A stretch of DNA of 37,357 nucleotides from Lachnospiraceae bacterium (GTDB lineage Bacteria; Bacillota; Clostridia; Lachnospirales; Lachnospiraceae), in contig JAEDFR010000017.1 in the NCBI GenBank assembly GCA_016297945.1, positions 1 to 37,357 on the forward strand, given 5' to 3'. Position 1 is the stretch's first letter; every line of letters begins with the position of its first letter. This document shows positions 7,828 to 15,103 of this stretch, one piece after another. The position numbers and the translations under genes are program-made. The notes under the pieces are model-generated. The model did not search any database. It had not been told where the DNA came from and saw nothing but the letters and a program-made list of their open reading frames with translations.

Positions 7828-8426
7828 ATTTACCGAATAAACTGACATTATCACGTGTGATTATGGTTCCGTTTTTTGTCGTTTTTATTTTACTGGTGCC
7901 ACAATATTTATTTTTTAAATGGATTGCTCTGGCAATATTTGTCATTGCCAGTCTGACCGATCTTTTAGATGGAAAAATCGCCAGAAAGTATAATTTAGTA
8001 ACAAATTTTGGGAAATTTATGGATCCGCTTGCAGATAAGCTTTTGGTATGTTCTGCCTTGATTGCCATGAGTTCCTTGGGGGTCATCCCGGCATGGATTA
8101 CCATTGTCATTATTGCGCGTGAATTTATCATCAGTGGCTTTCGTCTGATTGCTGCGGAAAAAGGTGTTGTAATTGCTGCCAGTATGTGGGGGAAATGGAA
8201 AACGACCTTTCAGATGGTAATGCTTTGCGTGCAGATGGTTGTGATGGATCAGTACGTAAGTGTGAACGGCAATATCGCGGCTAATGGATTGTATGTAGTA
8301 ACTCCGTTTTATCAGGTGCTTATGATGATTGGAAGCATTACCATGTATATTGCTTTAATTCTTACCGTTGTTTCTTTGATTGACTATTTATTAAAAAATA
8401 AAGATGTACTTAAGGATGTGGACTAA
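7824..8426 (+). CDS. pgsA: CDP-diacylglycerol--glycerol-3-phosphate 3-phosphatidyltransferase
   Basis: 200 residues. A membrane enzyme that makes phosphatidylglycerol phosphate, committing CDP-diacylglycerol to phosphatidylglycerol and cardiolipin. The CDP-alcohol phosphatidyltransferase signature is complete: D46, D49, G50, A53, R54, G63, D67 and D71. Several hydrophobic helices (about 12-30, 32-48, 85-105, 150-190) fit the family. The start overlaps rimO by 4 nt, and cinA begins at the base after its stop, so rimO-pgsA-cinA is one tightly packed unit. pgsA-cinA-recA order is common in Firmicutes. Confidence 0.95.
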   Translation: MNLPNKLTLSRVIMVPFFVVFILLVPQYLFFKWIALAIFVIASLTDLLDGKIARKYNLVTNFGKFMDPLADKLLVCSALIAMSSLGVIPAWITIVIIAREFIISGFRLIAAEKGVVIAASMWGKWKTTFQMVMLCVQMVVMDQYVSVNGNIAANGLYVVTPFYQVLMMIGSITMYIALILTVVSLIDYLLKNKDVLKDVD

Positions 8427-9590
8427 ATGGTTGTAGAGATTATCAGTGTTGGAAATGAACTTTTAACAGGGACAGTTGTGAATACCAATGCCGCTTTTTT
8501 AGCTGAACAATGTGTTTTTTTAGGCTTTGAATGTTTTTATCAGACGGTTGTCGGAGATGACAAATCCAGATTACAGGAATTAATAAAAACAGCGGAAAAA
8601 CGTGCTGATATTATTTTGATAAATGGTGGCCTTGGACAGGCTGATGATGATATTACAAAAGATTCTATCAAAGAAGTTTATGATAAAGCAACCGTTTTGG
8701 AACTGGAGAACCAAAACGGATTGACGAATGGATTTATTCTGGAAGAACAAACGAAACGGATTATTTTGCTTCCGGGTTCGCCAAAAGAGTTGGAACCTAT
8801 GTTTACAGAGCAGGTTTTTCCTTATCTTCAGGAAAAGACAGATATGGTTATTCGCACCAGGACAATTAAACTCTGTGGAATTACAGAAAAGGAGGTTAAT
8901 GATGCGATTACTGATTTGATGAATGAAGAGCAAAATCCATTCATTGCAACTTATGACAAATGTGGTGAGGTTCATGTTCGTGTTACAGCGAAAGCTGCTA
9001 AGGAAAAAGATGCTGTCAAGATGATTAAACCGGTTGTCAAGGAGTTAAAACACCGGTTTAATATGAATATTTATACGACGCATGAAGAAACCAGTTTAGA
9101 ACAGTCTTGTGTGGATTTATTGTTGGCTAATAATCTTCGAATTTCGACAATGGAATCCTGTACCGGAGGAATGCTTGCAGCAAGGTTAATCAATGTCCCC
9201 GGTGTATCCGAAGTGTTTAAGGTCGGATATGTGACATATTCCAATAAGGCCAAGCGAAAAGTATTAGGTGTAAAGCAATCCACATTAAAAAAACACACCG
9301 CAGTCAGTGCAGAAGTGGCAAAAGAAATGGTTCAGGGAATTTCTTTGTTGACAAAAGCCGATGTTACGGTTTCGGTCACCGGTCTGGCAGGCCCGGATGG
9401 CGGCACAAAGGAAAAACCGGTTGGTCTGGTTTATATCGGTTGCAATGTGAAAGGTAAGGTAGTTGTAGAAGAATATCATTTTGCCGGAGACCGGACGCAT
9501 ATTCGTGAAGAAGCAGTTGTTGCCGCACTGGCACTTCTTAGAAAATGTGTGTTAGAATATTTTAGTGAAGTTACTTTTGGTAATAAATAA
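8427..9590 (+). CDS. cinA: CinA family protein with shortened N-terminal domain
   Basis: 387 residues, against about 410-420 for usual CinA. The C-terminal nicotinamide-mononucleotide deamidase domain (PncC-like, about 225-380) looks complete: ESCTGG at 243-248, then TYSNKAK, HTAVSAEVAKEM and VTGLAGPDGGTKEKPVG. It recycles NMN to nicotinic acid mononucleotide. The N-terminal COG1058/MoCF domain has GNELLTG, and GGLGQADDD (67-75) where GGLGPTxDD is usual. It then reaches the NGLTNG and LPGSPKELEPMF region after only about 25 residues, so a helical stretch that normally holds an NN(R/W)KQA-like motif is missing. The frame is intact. The pyrophosphatase activity of the N-domain may be lost. CinA is linked to competence, and recA lies downstream. 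Confidence 0.92.
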   Translation: MVVEIISVGNELLTGTVVNTNAAFLAEQCVFLGFECFYQTVVGDDKSRLQELIKTAEKRADIILINGGLGQADDDITKDSIKEVYDKATVLELENQNGLTNGFILEEQTKRIILLPGSPKELEPMFTEQVFPYLQEKTDMVIRTRTIKLCGITEKEVNDAITDLMNEEQNPFIATYDKCGEVHVRVTAKAAKEKDAVKMIKPVVKELKHRFNMNIYTTHEETSLEQSCVDLLLANNLRISTMESCTGGMLAARLINVPGVSEVFKVGYVTYSNKAKRKVLGVKQSTLKKHTAVSAEVAKEMVQGISLLTKADVTVSVTGLAGPDGGTKEKPVGLVYIGCNVKGKVVVEEYHFAGDRTHIREEAVVAALALLRKCVLEYFSEVTFGNK

Positions 9591-9625
9591 AACTCATGAA
9601 TAGTCAAAAGATGAAGGAAGAAGCA

Positions 9626-10915
9626 ATGAGTACGCAATACAATAATGGATTTTGCCCGCAGTGTGGTGCATTATTAAGAGACGGTGTATGTCCCTGTTGT
9701 CACTTTGGCGAAAATAATACGCAGAATGCCTATGACAGCTTTTCACAAAGTGGTTTCGATAGTCAGCAGGGTGGCTATAATGATGGCAATACAAATACGG
9801 CGCAAAATATCTATGGTAATCAGGGATATGGTAGTCAGCCTCAGAGCGGCTATGGAAATGCAGGACAGAGTGGATATGGATATCAGGGAACGGATCCTTA
9901 CGCAAATCCCTATCATGATTCCTTTTATCAGACACAGATTACACAAACAAAAAGTAAAAATAGCAACATGCAGGCAGTGATTGCCGGAGTAATCATGGCA
10001 GTTGTTACGATTGTGGCTGTTTCTGCAACTGCAGTTTATTGTTCCAATCTGCCTAAGTCTTATGATCATGCAGATGGAGACTCCGATTCCTATTCAGATG
10101 ACTGGGATTATGACTGGGATGATGATTCTTATGACGATGACCAGAGTGATTCTGGTAGCTTTGATCCGCGTCCGTATGAAGATGAAATCAATTGGGAAGA
10201 TAAGTCCTGGAAAGAGGAACCACAGAATTATTCAAAGGATGATGTCTGGGATGCAAAACAGCGGTATTATGAGGAGCTGCGTTCCTGTATTGATGAAAAT
10301 GTTTCTTATCAGTTGAGTTATAAAGCAGAAGAACAACTTGATAAGGATCAGGATGTTTGTATGAGGGTTGCCTACTATCAATTAGATGGTGATATTCCGA
10401 ATTTGGATGAGATTAACGAACAGTTAAAAGCGACAGCTCTTACAGATATGGAAGCATATAATCTGGAAAAAGATTTCTATGATGAAGCATTTGAAGCATA
10501 TGGTGCAGGTTATATCGTTGATGCAACCACCTATGTTACCTACAATGATGATTCTATCATCAGTTTTGTTACATACAGCGAGAAAAAAAATACTTATATG
10601 AGTGGAATGCACCTGTATTGCATAACCGTGGATTTAGAGACCGGAATGGTTCTTGATAATCTGAATATGCTGGATGTCGACCGAGATTTTGTAGAACATG
10701 TGGTGGAAAGCTCAAATAAACAAAATGGTTCGATTTCCTATCTTGATAATATGGATATTGATGAATTAGTGTATGAATTTGAAAATCCGGAAAATCTGAT
10801 TGTGTTTTATACACCTTGCGGATTGGAAGTCGGATTAAGTTATTATTCATATTATGAATACGGATGGTTTACTACAACTTTGAAAGATTATGAAAAATAT
10901 CTGAAATCTTATTGA
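9626..10915 (+). CDS. Zinc-ribbon membrane protein with low-complexity linker and DUF3298-like ectodomain
   Basis: 429 residues, not recognised as a named gene. A short zinc ribbon (Cys10, Cys13, Cys22, Cys25) is followed by a Gly/Tyr/Gln/Asn-rich disordered stretch (about 30-100) with repeated SGYG or QGYG units. One transmembrane helix is at about 115-139, then a very acidic Asp/Ser/Tyr/Trp linker (about 145-185), then a folded domain of about 230 residues. The end of that domain (LIVFYTPCGLEVGLSYYSYY) resembles the C-terminus of DUF3298/RsiV-type ectodomains (inference). Predicted topology puts the ribbon inside and the large domain outside. ATG 9626 is preferred over 9596 because AAGGA lies 8 nt before it. 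It follows cinA closely and is cut off from recA by a hairpin and a LexA-controlled promoter. Confidence 0.8.
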   Translation: MSTQYNNGFCPQCGALLRDGVCPCCHFGENNTQNAYDSFSQSGFDSQQGGYNDGNTNTAQNIYGNQGYGSQPQSGYGNAGQSGYGYQGTDPYANPYHDSFYQTQITQTKSKNSNMQAVIAGVIMAVVTIVAVSATAVYCSNLPKSYDHADGDSDSYSDDWDYDWDDDSYDDDQSDSGSFDPRPYEDEINWEDKSWKEEPQNYSKDDVWDAKQRYYEELRSCIDENVSYQLSYKAEEQLDKDQDVCMRVAYYQLDGDIPNLDEINEQLKATALTDMEAYNLEKDFYDEAFEAYGAGYIVDATTYVTYNDDSIISFVTYSEKKNTYMSGMHLYCITVDLETGMVLDNLNMLDVDRDFVEHVVESSNKQNGSISYLDNMDIDELVYEFENPENLIVFYTPCGLEVGLSYYSYYEYGWFTTTLKDYEKYLKSY

Positions 10916-10944
10916 TGCATTTTGCTGTAAATGTTTATTATCGT

Positions 10945-10975
10945 AATACCGCACGAAAGTGCGGTATTGCTTTAT
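10945..10975 (+). terminator. Rho-independent terminator
   Basis: A perfect 10-bp stem, AATACCGCAC (10945-10954) with GTGCGGTATT (10959-10968), is closed by a GAAA tetraloop. The following T run is weak (GCTTTATT). It ends the zinc-ribbon gene transcript. The rest of the 314-base gap to recA holds an unremarkable A/T-rich stretch to about 11160 and then the recA control region. Confidence 0.7.
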
Positions 10976-11160
10976 TGAAAAAAATGTGATAAAGTTATGG
11001 CATCCAAAAAAGCATTTCTGCTTTGGGGCAGTTTCGCCCATATTTCCCAATTATTATACAAAAATTCAGAAAGAAGTGATGCCATTGAGGGTGATTTAAC
11101 GGACTTTTGTTTTGGTATAATCAAAACATAGTTTGAAACCAATAAAAATCAAAACAAGTA

Positions 11161-11189
11161 TTGACAAAATCGAACATTTGTTTTATTCT
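11161..11189 (+). promoter_or_regulatory. recA promoter
   Basis: A consensus TTGACA (11161-11166), 17-nt spacer, and TATTCT (11184-11189). The first LexA box lies inside the spacer and the second just past the predicted start point, so LexA bound to either would block RNA polymerase. Confidence 0.88.
11171..11184 (+). promoter_or_regulatory. LexA (SOS) box 1 of recA
   Basis: CGAACATTTGTTTT: a good left half (CGAAC-N4-GTT) with a weaker right half, compared with the Firmicutes consensus CGAAC-N4-GTTCG. It lies between the -35 and -10 boxes. Confidence 0.7.
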
Positions 11190-11200
11190 TAAACAAGAGA

Positions 11201-11214
11201 CGAACAAATGTTCC
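11201..11214 (+). promoter_or_regulatory. LexA (SOS) box 2 of recA
   Basis: CGAACAAATGTTCC, one mismatch from the CGAAC-N4-GTTCG consensus. It is 30 bp after box 1 (about three helical turns), on the same face of the DNA. Confidence 0.88.
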
Positions 11215-11229
11215 TGAAGGAGAGAAAAA

Positions 11230-12273
11230 ATGGAAAGAGAAGAAAAATTAAAAGCATTAGACGCAGCAATTTCACAGATTGAAAGATCCTATGGTAAAGG
11301 CTCTATCATGAAGCTTGGTGATCCCACCAGACAAATGAATGTGGAAACGATTCCTACCGGTTCGCTGAGCCTGGATATTGCATTGGGGCTTGGTGGCATT
11401 CCTAAGGGACGTATTATTGAGATATATGGACCTGAATCATCAGGTAAAACGACCGTTACATTACACATGATTGCAGAAGTACAAAAAAGAGGAGGAATTG
11501 CAGGCTTTATTGATGCTGAGCATGCATTAGATCCCGCATATGCAAAAAACATCGGTGTTGATATTGATAATCTTTATATATCTCAGCCTGATTGTGGTGA
11601 ACAGGCTTTGGAAATCTGTGAAACCATGGTACGTTCTGGTGCCATTGATATCGTAGTTGTTGACTCAGTAGCAGCTCTGGTTCCCAAAGCAGAGATAGAC
11701 GGAGATATGGGAGATTCTCATGTTGGTCTTCAGGCAAGATTGATGTCGCAGGCATTGAGAAAGCTGACGGCTGTGATCAGTAAGTCTAACTGTACAGTTA
11801 TTTTTATTAATCAGTTACGTGAAAAAGTTGGAATTATGTTTGGTAATCCGGAAACAACAACGGGAGGAAATGCCTTAAAGTTCTATTCATCAGTTCGACT
11901 TGATGTTCGTAGAAAAGAACAGTTACTGGTCAATGGTGAAGCTGTCGGTAATCGTACCAAAGTAAAAGTTGTAAAGAATAAAATTGCTCCTCCGTTTAAG
12001 ATTGCAGAATTTGATATTATGTTTGGAAAAGGTATTTCTGCAGTCGGAGATATCCTTGATCTTGCAGCTGAGTGCGGAGTTGTAAATAAAAGCGGTGCAT
12101 GGTATGCATATGAAGGCGAAAAGCTGGGGCAGGGACGTGAAAATTCCAAGATTTTCTTACAGCAGCATCCGGATATGATGGCAGAGATTGAACACAAGGT
12201 TCGTGTACAGTATGGATTGTTAAATGAAAGCCAAGACGTTTCTGATGAAAAACAAAAGGCTTCCGAGAAATAG
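11230..12273 (+). CDS. recA: Recombinase RecA
   Basis: 347 residues. An ATP-dependent DNA strand-exchange protein and co-protease for LexA self-cleavage. Walker A GPESSGKT is at 67-74. The Walker B strand IDIVVVDSVAALVP, loop L1 (IDGDMGDSHVGLQARLMSQ) and loop L2 region (REKVGIMFGNPETTTGGNALKF) are all intact. The acidic C-terminal tail is short. GAAGGAGAG at about 11216-11224 provides the ribosome site. Transcription is under two LexA boxes. recX starts 8 nt after the stop, so the inhibitor is made with the recombinase. Confidence 0.98.
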   Translation: MEREEKLKALDAAISQIERSYGKGSIMKLGDPTRQMNVETIPTGSLSLDIALGLGGIPKGRIIEIYGPESSGKTTVTLHMIAEVQKRGGIAGFIDAEHALDPAYAKNIGVDIDNLYISQPDCGEQALEICETMVRSGAIDIVVVDSVAALVPKAEIDGDMGDSHVGLQARLMSQALRKLTAVISKSNCTVIFINQLREKVGIMFGNPETTTGGNALKFYSSVRLDVRRKEQLLVNGEAVGNRTKVKVVKNKIAPPFKIAEFDIMFGKGISAVGDILDLAAECGVVNKSGAWYAYEGEKLGQGRENSKIFLQQHPDMMAEIEHKVRVQYGLLNESQDVSDEKQKASEK

Positions 12274-12281
12274 CAGAAGAC

Positions 12282-12938
12282 ATGAAAAGAGATCTTATGG
12301 ATATGATTGTTACGGATTTGATAGATATTTCAAAAAAACAATGTAAAGTCATGATTGATGATGAGTTTGCCTTTGTCTTGTACAAAGGCGAACTTCATTT
12401 ATATGGGATTTCCGTCGGAAAAGAAATGACAGAAGCATGTTATCATAAAATTGTGGATGAGGTTCTTTGCAGACGATGTAAATTGCGTGCTATGAATTTA
12501 CTTAAAGAACGTATTTATTCTGAAAAGAGATTGCGTGAAAAGTTGATAAATGGAAATTATCCGTCTGAATGCGTGGATGCTGCCATAGAATATGTAAAAT
12601 CCTTCGGATATGTTGATGATGTTCGTTATGCGCAGGATTTTTTGTTTTACCATGGGAAAAAGTTAAATCGACAGCAAATTTTTTTGAAATTAAGACAACG
12701 TGGAATTGCGGATGATATCATAAGAGATGCATACCAAAGCTTTTGTGAGAGTGGAGAAAAGACACCGGATGAAGAACTTATTCACAGACAACTCCATAAA
12801 AAGCATTTTCCAGGTTTGGAATTTTGTACAACGGAAGAAAAAAATAAATTTCTTCGTTCGCTTATTCAAAAGGGATTTTCTATGGATGTTGTTTTGCGCG
12901 CAATGCAGTCATTTGTTTGCACAAATAGTAATCTCTAA
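12282..12938 (+). CDS. recX: Regulatory protein RecX
   Basis: 218 residues. RecX binds RecA filaments and limits their activity. It is built of three-helix repeats. The first repeat is visible as AMNLLKERIYSEKRLREKLI (about 71-90), the second as VKSFGYVDDVRYAQDFLFY, then LRQRGIADDIIRDAY, with an N-terminal extension of about 65 residues that is usual in Firmicutes. The ATG at 12282 has only a weak AGAAGA upstream. Being 8 nt past recA, it may rely on translational coupling. ATG 12297 is an alternative start. Confidence 0.9.
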   Translation: MKRDLMDMIVTDLIDISKKQCKVMIDDEFAFVLYKGELHLYGISVGKEMTEACYHKIVDEVLCRRCKLRAMNLLKERIYSEKRLREKLINGNYPSECVDAAIEYVKSFGYVDDVRYAQDFLFYHGKKLNRQQIFLKLRQRGIADDIIRDAYQSFCESGEKTPDEELIHRQLHKKHFPGLEFCTTEEKNKFLRSLIQKGFSMDVVLRAMQSFVCTNSNL

Positions 12939-13046
12939 AAGTATATTTGCGTTGTGATTGCTCAGGGTATGAATATCATAAATATTTACCAATCGGATAT
13001 GTAAGCCCGTATGCTGGATATGTATGCCGGATATGGACATATGTGC

Positions 13047-13075
13047 TTGACATAACAACAGATATGGTTTAGAAT
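13047..13075 (+). promoter_or_regulatory. rny promoter
   Basis: TTGACA (13047-13052), 17-nt spacer, and TAGAAT (13070-13075). The leader is about 90 nt long and contains a palindrome and a hairpin at the ribosome site. Three GGATATG(T/G)A repeats lie just upstream. Confidence 0.8.
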
Positions 13076-13099
13076 TGAAGTGTTGTAAAATCGCAACTT

Positions 13100-13119
13100 A
13101 GGACGAAACATTTCGTTCT
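13100..13119 (+). promoter_or_regulatory. Palindrome in the rny leader
   Basis: AGGACGAAACATTTCGTTCT is a near-perfect inverted repeat (ACGAAA-CA-TTTCGT core). A very similar core (ACGAAA-ATG-TTTCGT) occurs at 26235-26249 in the pgk-tpiA gap. Protein-binding site or small hairpin; role unknown. Confidence 0.5.
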
Positions 13120-13152
13120 ATTATGAGATATTTGTACAATGAAAATTTAATA

Positions 13153-13165
13153 AGGAGGTGCTCCT
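13153..13165 (+). promoter_or_regulatory. rny ribosome-binding site inside a small hairpin
   Basis: The strong AGGAG (13153-13157) can pair with CTCCT (13161-13165) across a 3-nt loop. Spacing from GGAGG to ATG 13171 is 12 nt, longer than usual. Pairing of the ribosome site, or its shortened effective distance when folded, could tune rny translation. Confidence 0.5.
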
Positions 13166-13170
13166 GTACA

Positions 13171-14721
13171 ATGGCTGTTTATATAATTATTGCCGTTGTA
13201 GTGACACTTGTGATTGCTGTTCCGGTTACTGCCGCAGCGGTTACTTCTACATTAAAGAAGCAAGCTGCATCAAAAATCGGAAATGCGGACGAAAAAGCAC
13301 GTGAAATTATCGACGAAGCTTTAAAGACTGCAGAAGCAAAGAAACGTGAGGGTTTGCTTGAGGTTAAAGAGGAATCCATTCGAACAAAAAACGAGTTGGA
13401 TAAAGAAATCAAAGAACGTAGAGCAGAGGCACAACGTTACGAGAGACGTGTTCAGCAAAAGGAAGAGAATATCGACAAAAAAGCTGAAGCAATCGAGAAA
13501 AAAGAAGCAAGTCTGACTGCAAGGGAAGAAGAGTTATCAAAGCAAAAAGCAGAGATAGCCAAATTAAACGAACAAAGAGTACAGGAACTAGAACGAATCT
13601 CTGGATTAACCTCCGAACAGGCAAAAGAATATTTGTTGAAAATTGTTGAAGAAGATGTTAAACATGAAACTGCTGTCATGATTAAAGAAATGGAGAGCAG
13701 GGCTAAGGAAGAAGCTGACAAGAAGGCGAAAGAATATGTTGTTACAGCAATTCAGCGATGTGCTGCTGATCACGTTTCTGAGACAACACTTTCGGTTGTG
13801 CAACTTCCTAATGATGAAATGAAAGGTCGTATCATTGGTAGAGAGGGAAGAAATATTCGTACTCTTGAAACAATGACAGGTGTTGATCTAATTATTGATG
13901 ATACGCCCGAAGCAGTTATCTTATCAGGATTTGATCCAATCCGTAGAGAAGTTGCTCGTATTGCCTTGGAAAAATTGATTGTAGATGGACGTATTCATCC
14001 AGCTAGAATTGAAGAAATGGTAGAAAAGGCACAAAAAGAAGTTGAAACTATTATCCGTGAAGAAGGAGAAGCAGCCATCCTTGAGGTGGGAGTACATGGT
14101 ATTCATCCCGAACTTATTCGTTTGTTAGGAAAGATGAAGTATCGTACAAGTTATGGACAGAATGCATTAAAGCATTCTATCGAAGTTGCTCATCTGACCG
14201 GACTTTTAGCATCCGAAATGGGCTTGGATGTCAGAATGGCGAAGCGTGCCGGTTTATTGCATGATATCGGTAAAGCTGTTGACCATGAAATGGAAGGATC
14301 ACATATTCAGCTCGGTGCTGAGTTGTGTAGGAAATATAAGGAATCACCCATTGTTATTAATGCGGTTGAATCGCATCATGGAGATGTGGAGGCAACCAGC
14401 TTGATTGCATGCTTGGTGCAGGCTGCAGATACGATTTCTGCTGCAAGACCCGGCGCAAGACGTGAGACTTTACAGACATATACAACCAGACTGACACAAT
14501 TAGAAAATATCGCAAACAATTTCAAAGGTGTAGAAAAATCTTTTGCTATTCAGGCAGGTAGAGAGATTCGTGTAATGGTAGTTCCAGACCAGATTACAGA
14601 TACAGATATGGTCTTATTGGCACGTGATATTGCAAAACAGATTGAATCTGAACTTGAATATCCGGGCAACATTAAGGTTAGTCTGATCAGAGAATCGAGA
14701 GTCATTGATTATGCAAAATAA
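13171..14721 (+). CDS. rny: Ribonuclease Y
   Basis: 516 residues. The membrane-anchored endoribonuclease that starts mRNA decay in many Firmicutes. An N-terminal transmembrane helix (about 3-23) is followed by a long charged coiled coil (about 30-195, rich in Glu/Lys/Arg), a KH domain (GRIIGREGRNIRTLE), and an HD hydrolase domain with LLHDIGKA (His364-Asp365) and the upstream HSIEVAHL helix. Length matches B. subtilis RNase Y (520). ATG 13171 is chosen over 13123 because the GGAGG lies between them and the extra 16 residues do not fit the family. It has its own promoter and terminator. Confidence 0.96.
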   Translation: MAVYIIIAVVVTLVIAVPVTAAAVTSTLKKQAASKIGNADEKAREIIDEALKTAEAKKREGLLEVKEESIRTKNELDKEIKERRAEAQRYERRVQQKEENIDKKAEAIEKKEASLTAREEELSKQKAEIAKLNEQRVQELERISGLTSEQAKEYLLKIVEEDVKHETAVMIKEMESRAKEEADKKAKEYVVTAIQRCAADHVSETTLSVVQLPNDEMKGRIIGREGRNIRTLETMTGVDLIIDDTPEAVILSGFDPIRREVARIALEKLIVDGRIHPARIEEMVEKAQKEVETIIREEGEAAILEVGVHGIHPELIRLLGKMKYRTSYGQNALKHSIEVAHLTGLLASEMGLDVRMAKRAGLLHDIGKAVDHEMEGSHIQLGAELCRKYKESPIVINAVESHHGDVEATSLIACLVQAADTISAARPGARRETLQTYTTRLTQLENIANNFKGVEKSFAIQAGREIRVMVVPDQITDTDMVLLARDIAKQIESELEYPGNIKVSLIRESRVIDYAK

Positions 14722-14747
14722 ATTTTTGGCATAAACCAAAAGTAAAG

Positions 14748-14785
14748 AAAACCGCTATATTCGTGAAGATATGGCGGTTTTTATT
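14748..14785 (+). terminator. Rho-independent terminator of rny
   Basis: AAAACCGC (14748-14755) pairs with GCGGTTTT (14774-14781), with a further ATAT/ATAT inner pairing, and a T-rich tail follows. Confidence 0.85.
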
Positions 14786-15002
14786 TGTTTTACGGAATAA
14801 TGAAAACTACATAAATTCACATATTTTCACATAAAAATACTGTTTATTGGCGTAAAATTGGCGTAAATTAGAGCCTCAATATGATACTTAAGATAAATCG
14901 ACCATAAATCGGTTTGTTTTTTTGCAAAAATTTATTGCAAAAAATTTTGATACCCCTATACCTTAATTTTTAGTCTGAATAAATCGTATAATTAATAAAA
15001 TT
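14786..15002. other. AT-rich intergenic region with an 11-bp tandem repeat
   Basis: Between the rny terminator and the purC-side terminator there is no convincing gene. ATTGGCGTAAA occurs twice in tandem (14846-14856 and 14857-14867) and a third copy lies at 4544-4554. A weak promoter-like pair, TTGGCG (14858-14863) and TATGAT (14880-14885) with 16 nt between, could start a small RNA of about 140 nt ending at the 15004-15034 hairpin. The rest is A/T-rich. Confidence 0.4.
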
Positions 15003-15003
15003 A

Positions 15004-15034
15004 CCCCCCGGATTATTTAATCTGGGGGTTTTTG
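15004..15034. terminator. Terminator hairpin between rny and purC
   Basis: Five C (15005-15009) pair with five G (15024-15028), extended by GGATT/AATCT pairing. TTTTT follows on the plus strand and a weaker TAATTTTATT on the minus strand. rny already has its own terminator, so this probably ends purC transcription on the minus strand, or a small plus-strand RNA. Confidence 0.8.
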
Positions 15035-15103
15035 TATGAAAGAATAAAATTACTTATATAGTTAAAATTATAAATACAAAATTATTAAAATAATTCTAAA
15101 ATA

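Noticed and set aside
8580..8975. 131-residue minus-strand frame inside cinA
   Set aside because: Antisense to a conserved gene with no start signals.
11116..11121. TATAAT upstream of recA as a second promoter
   Set aside because: No acceptable -35 box at 16-18 nt; the 11161-11189 promoter is much better.
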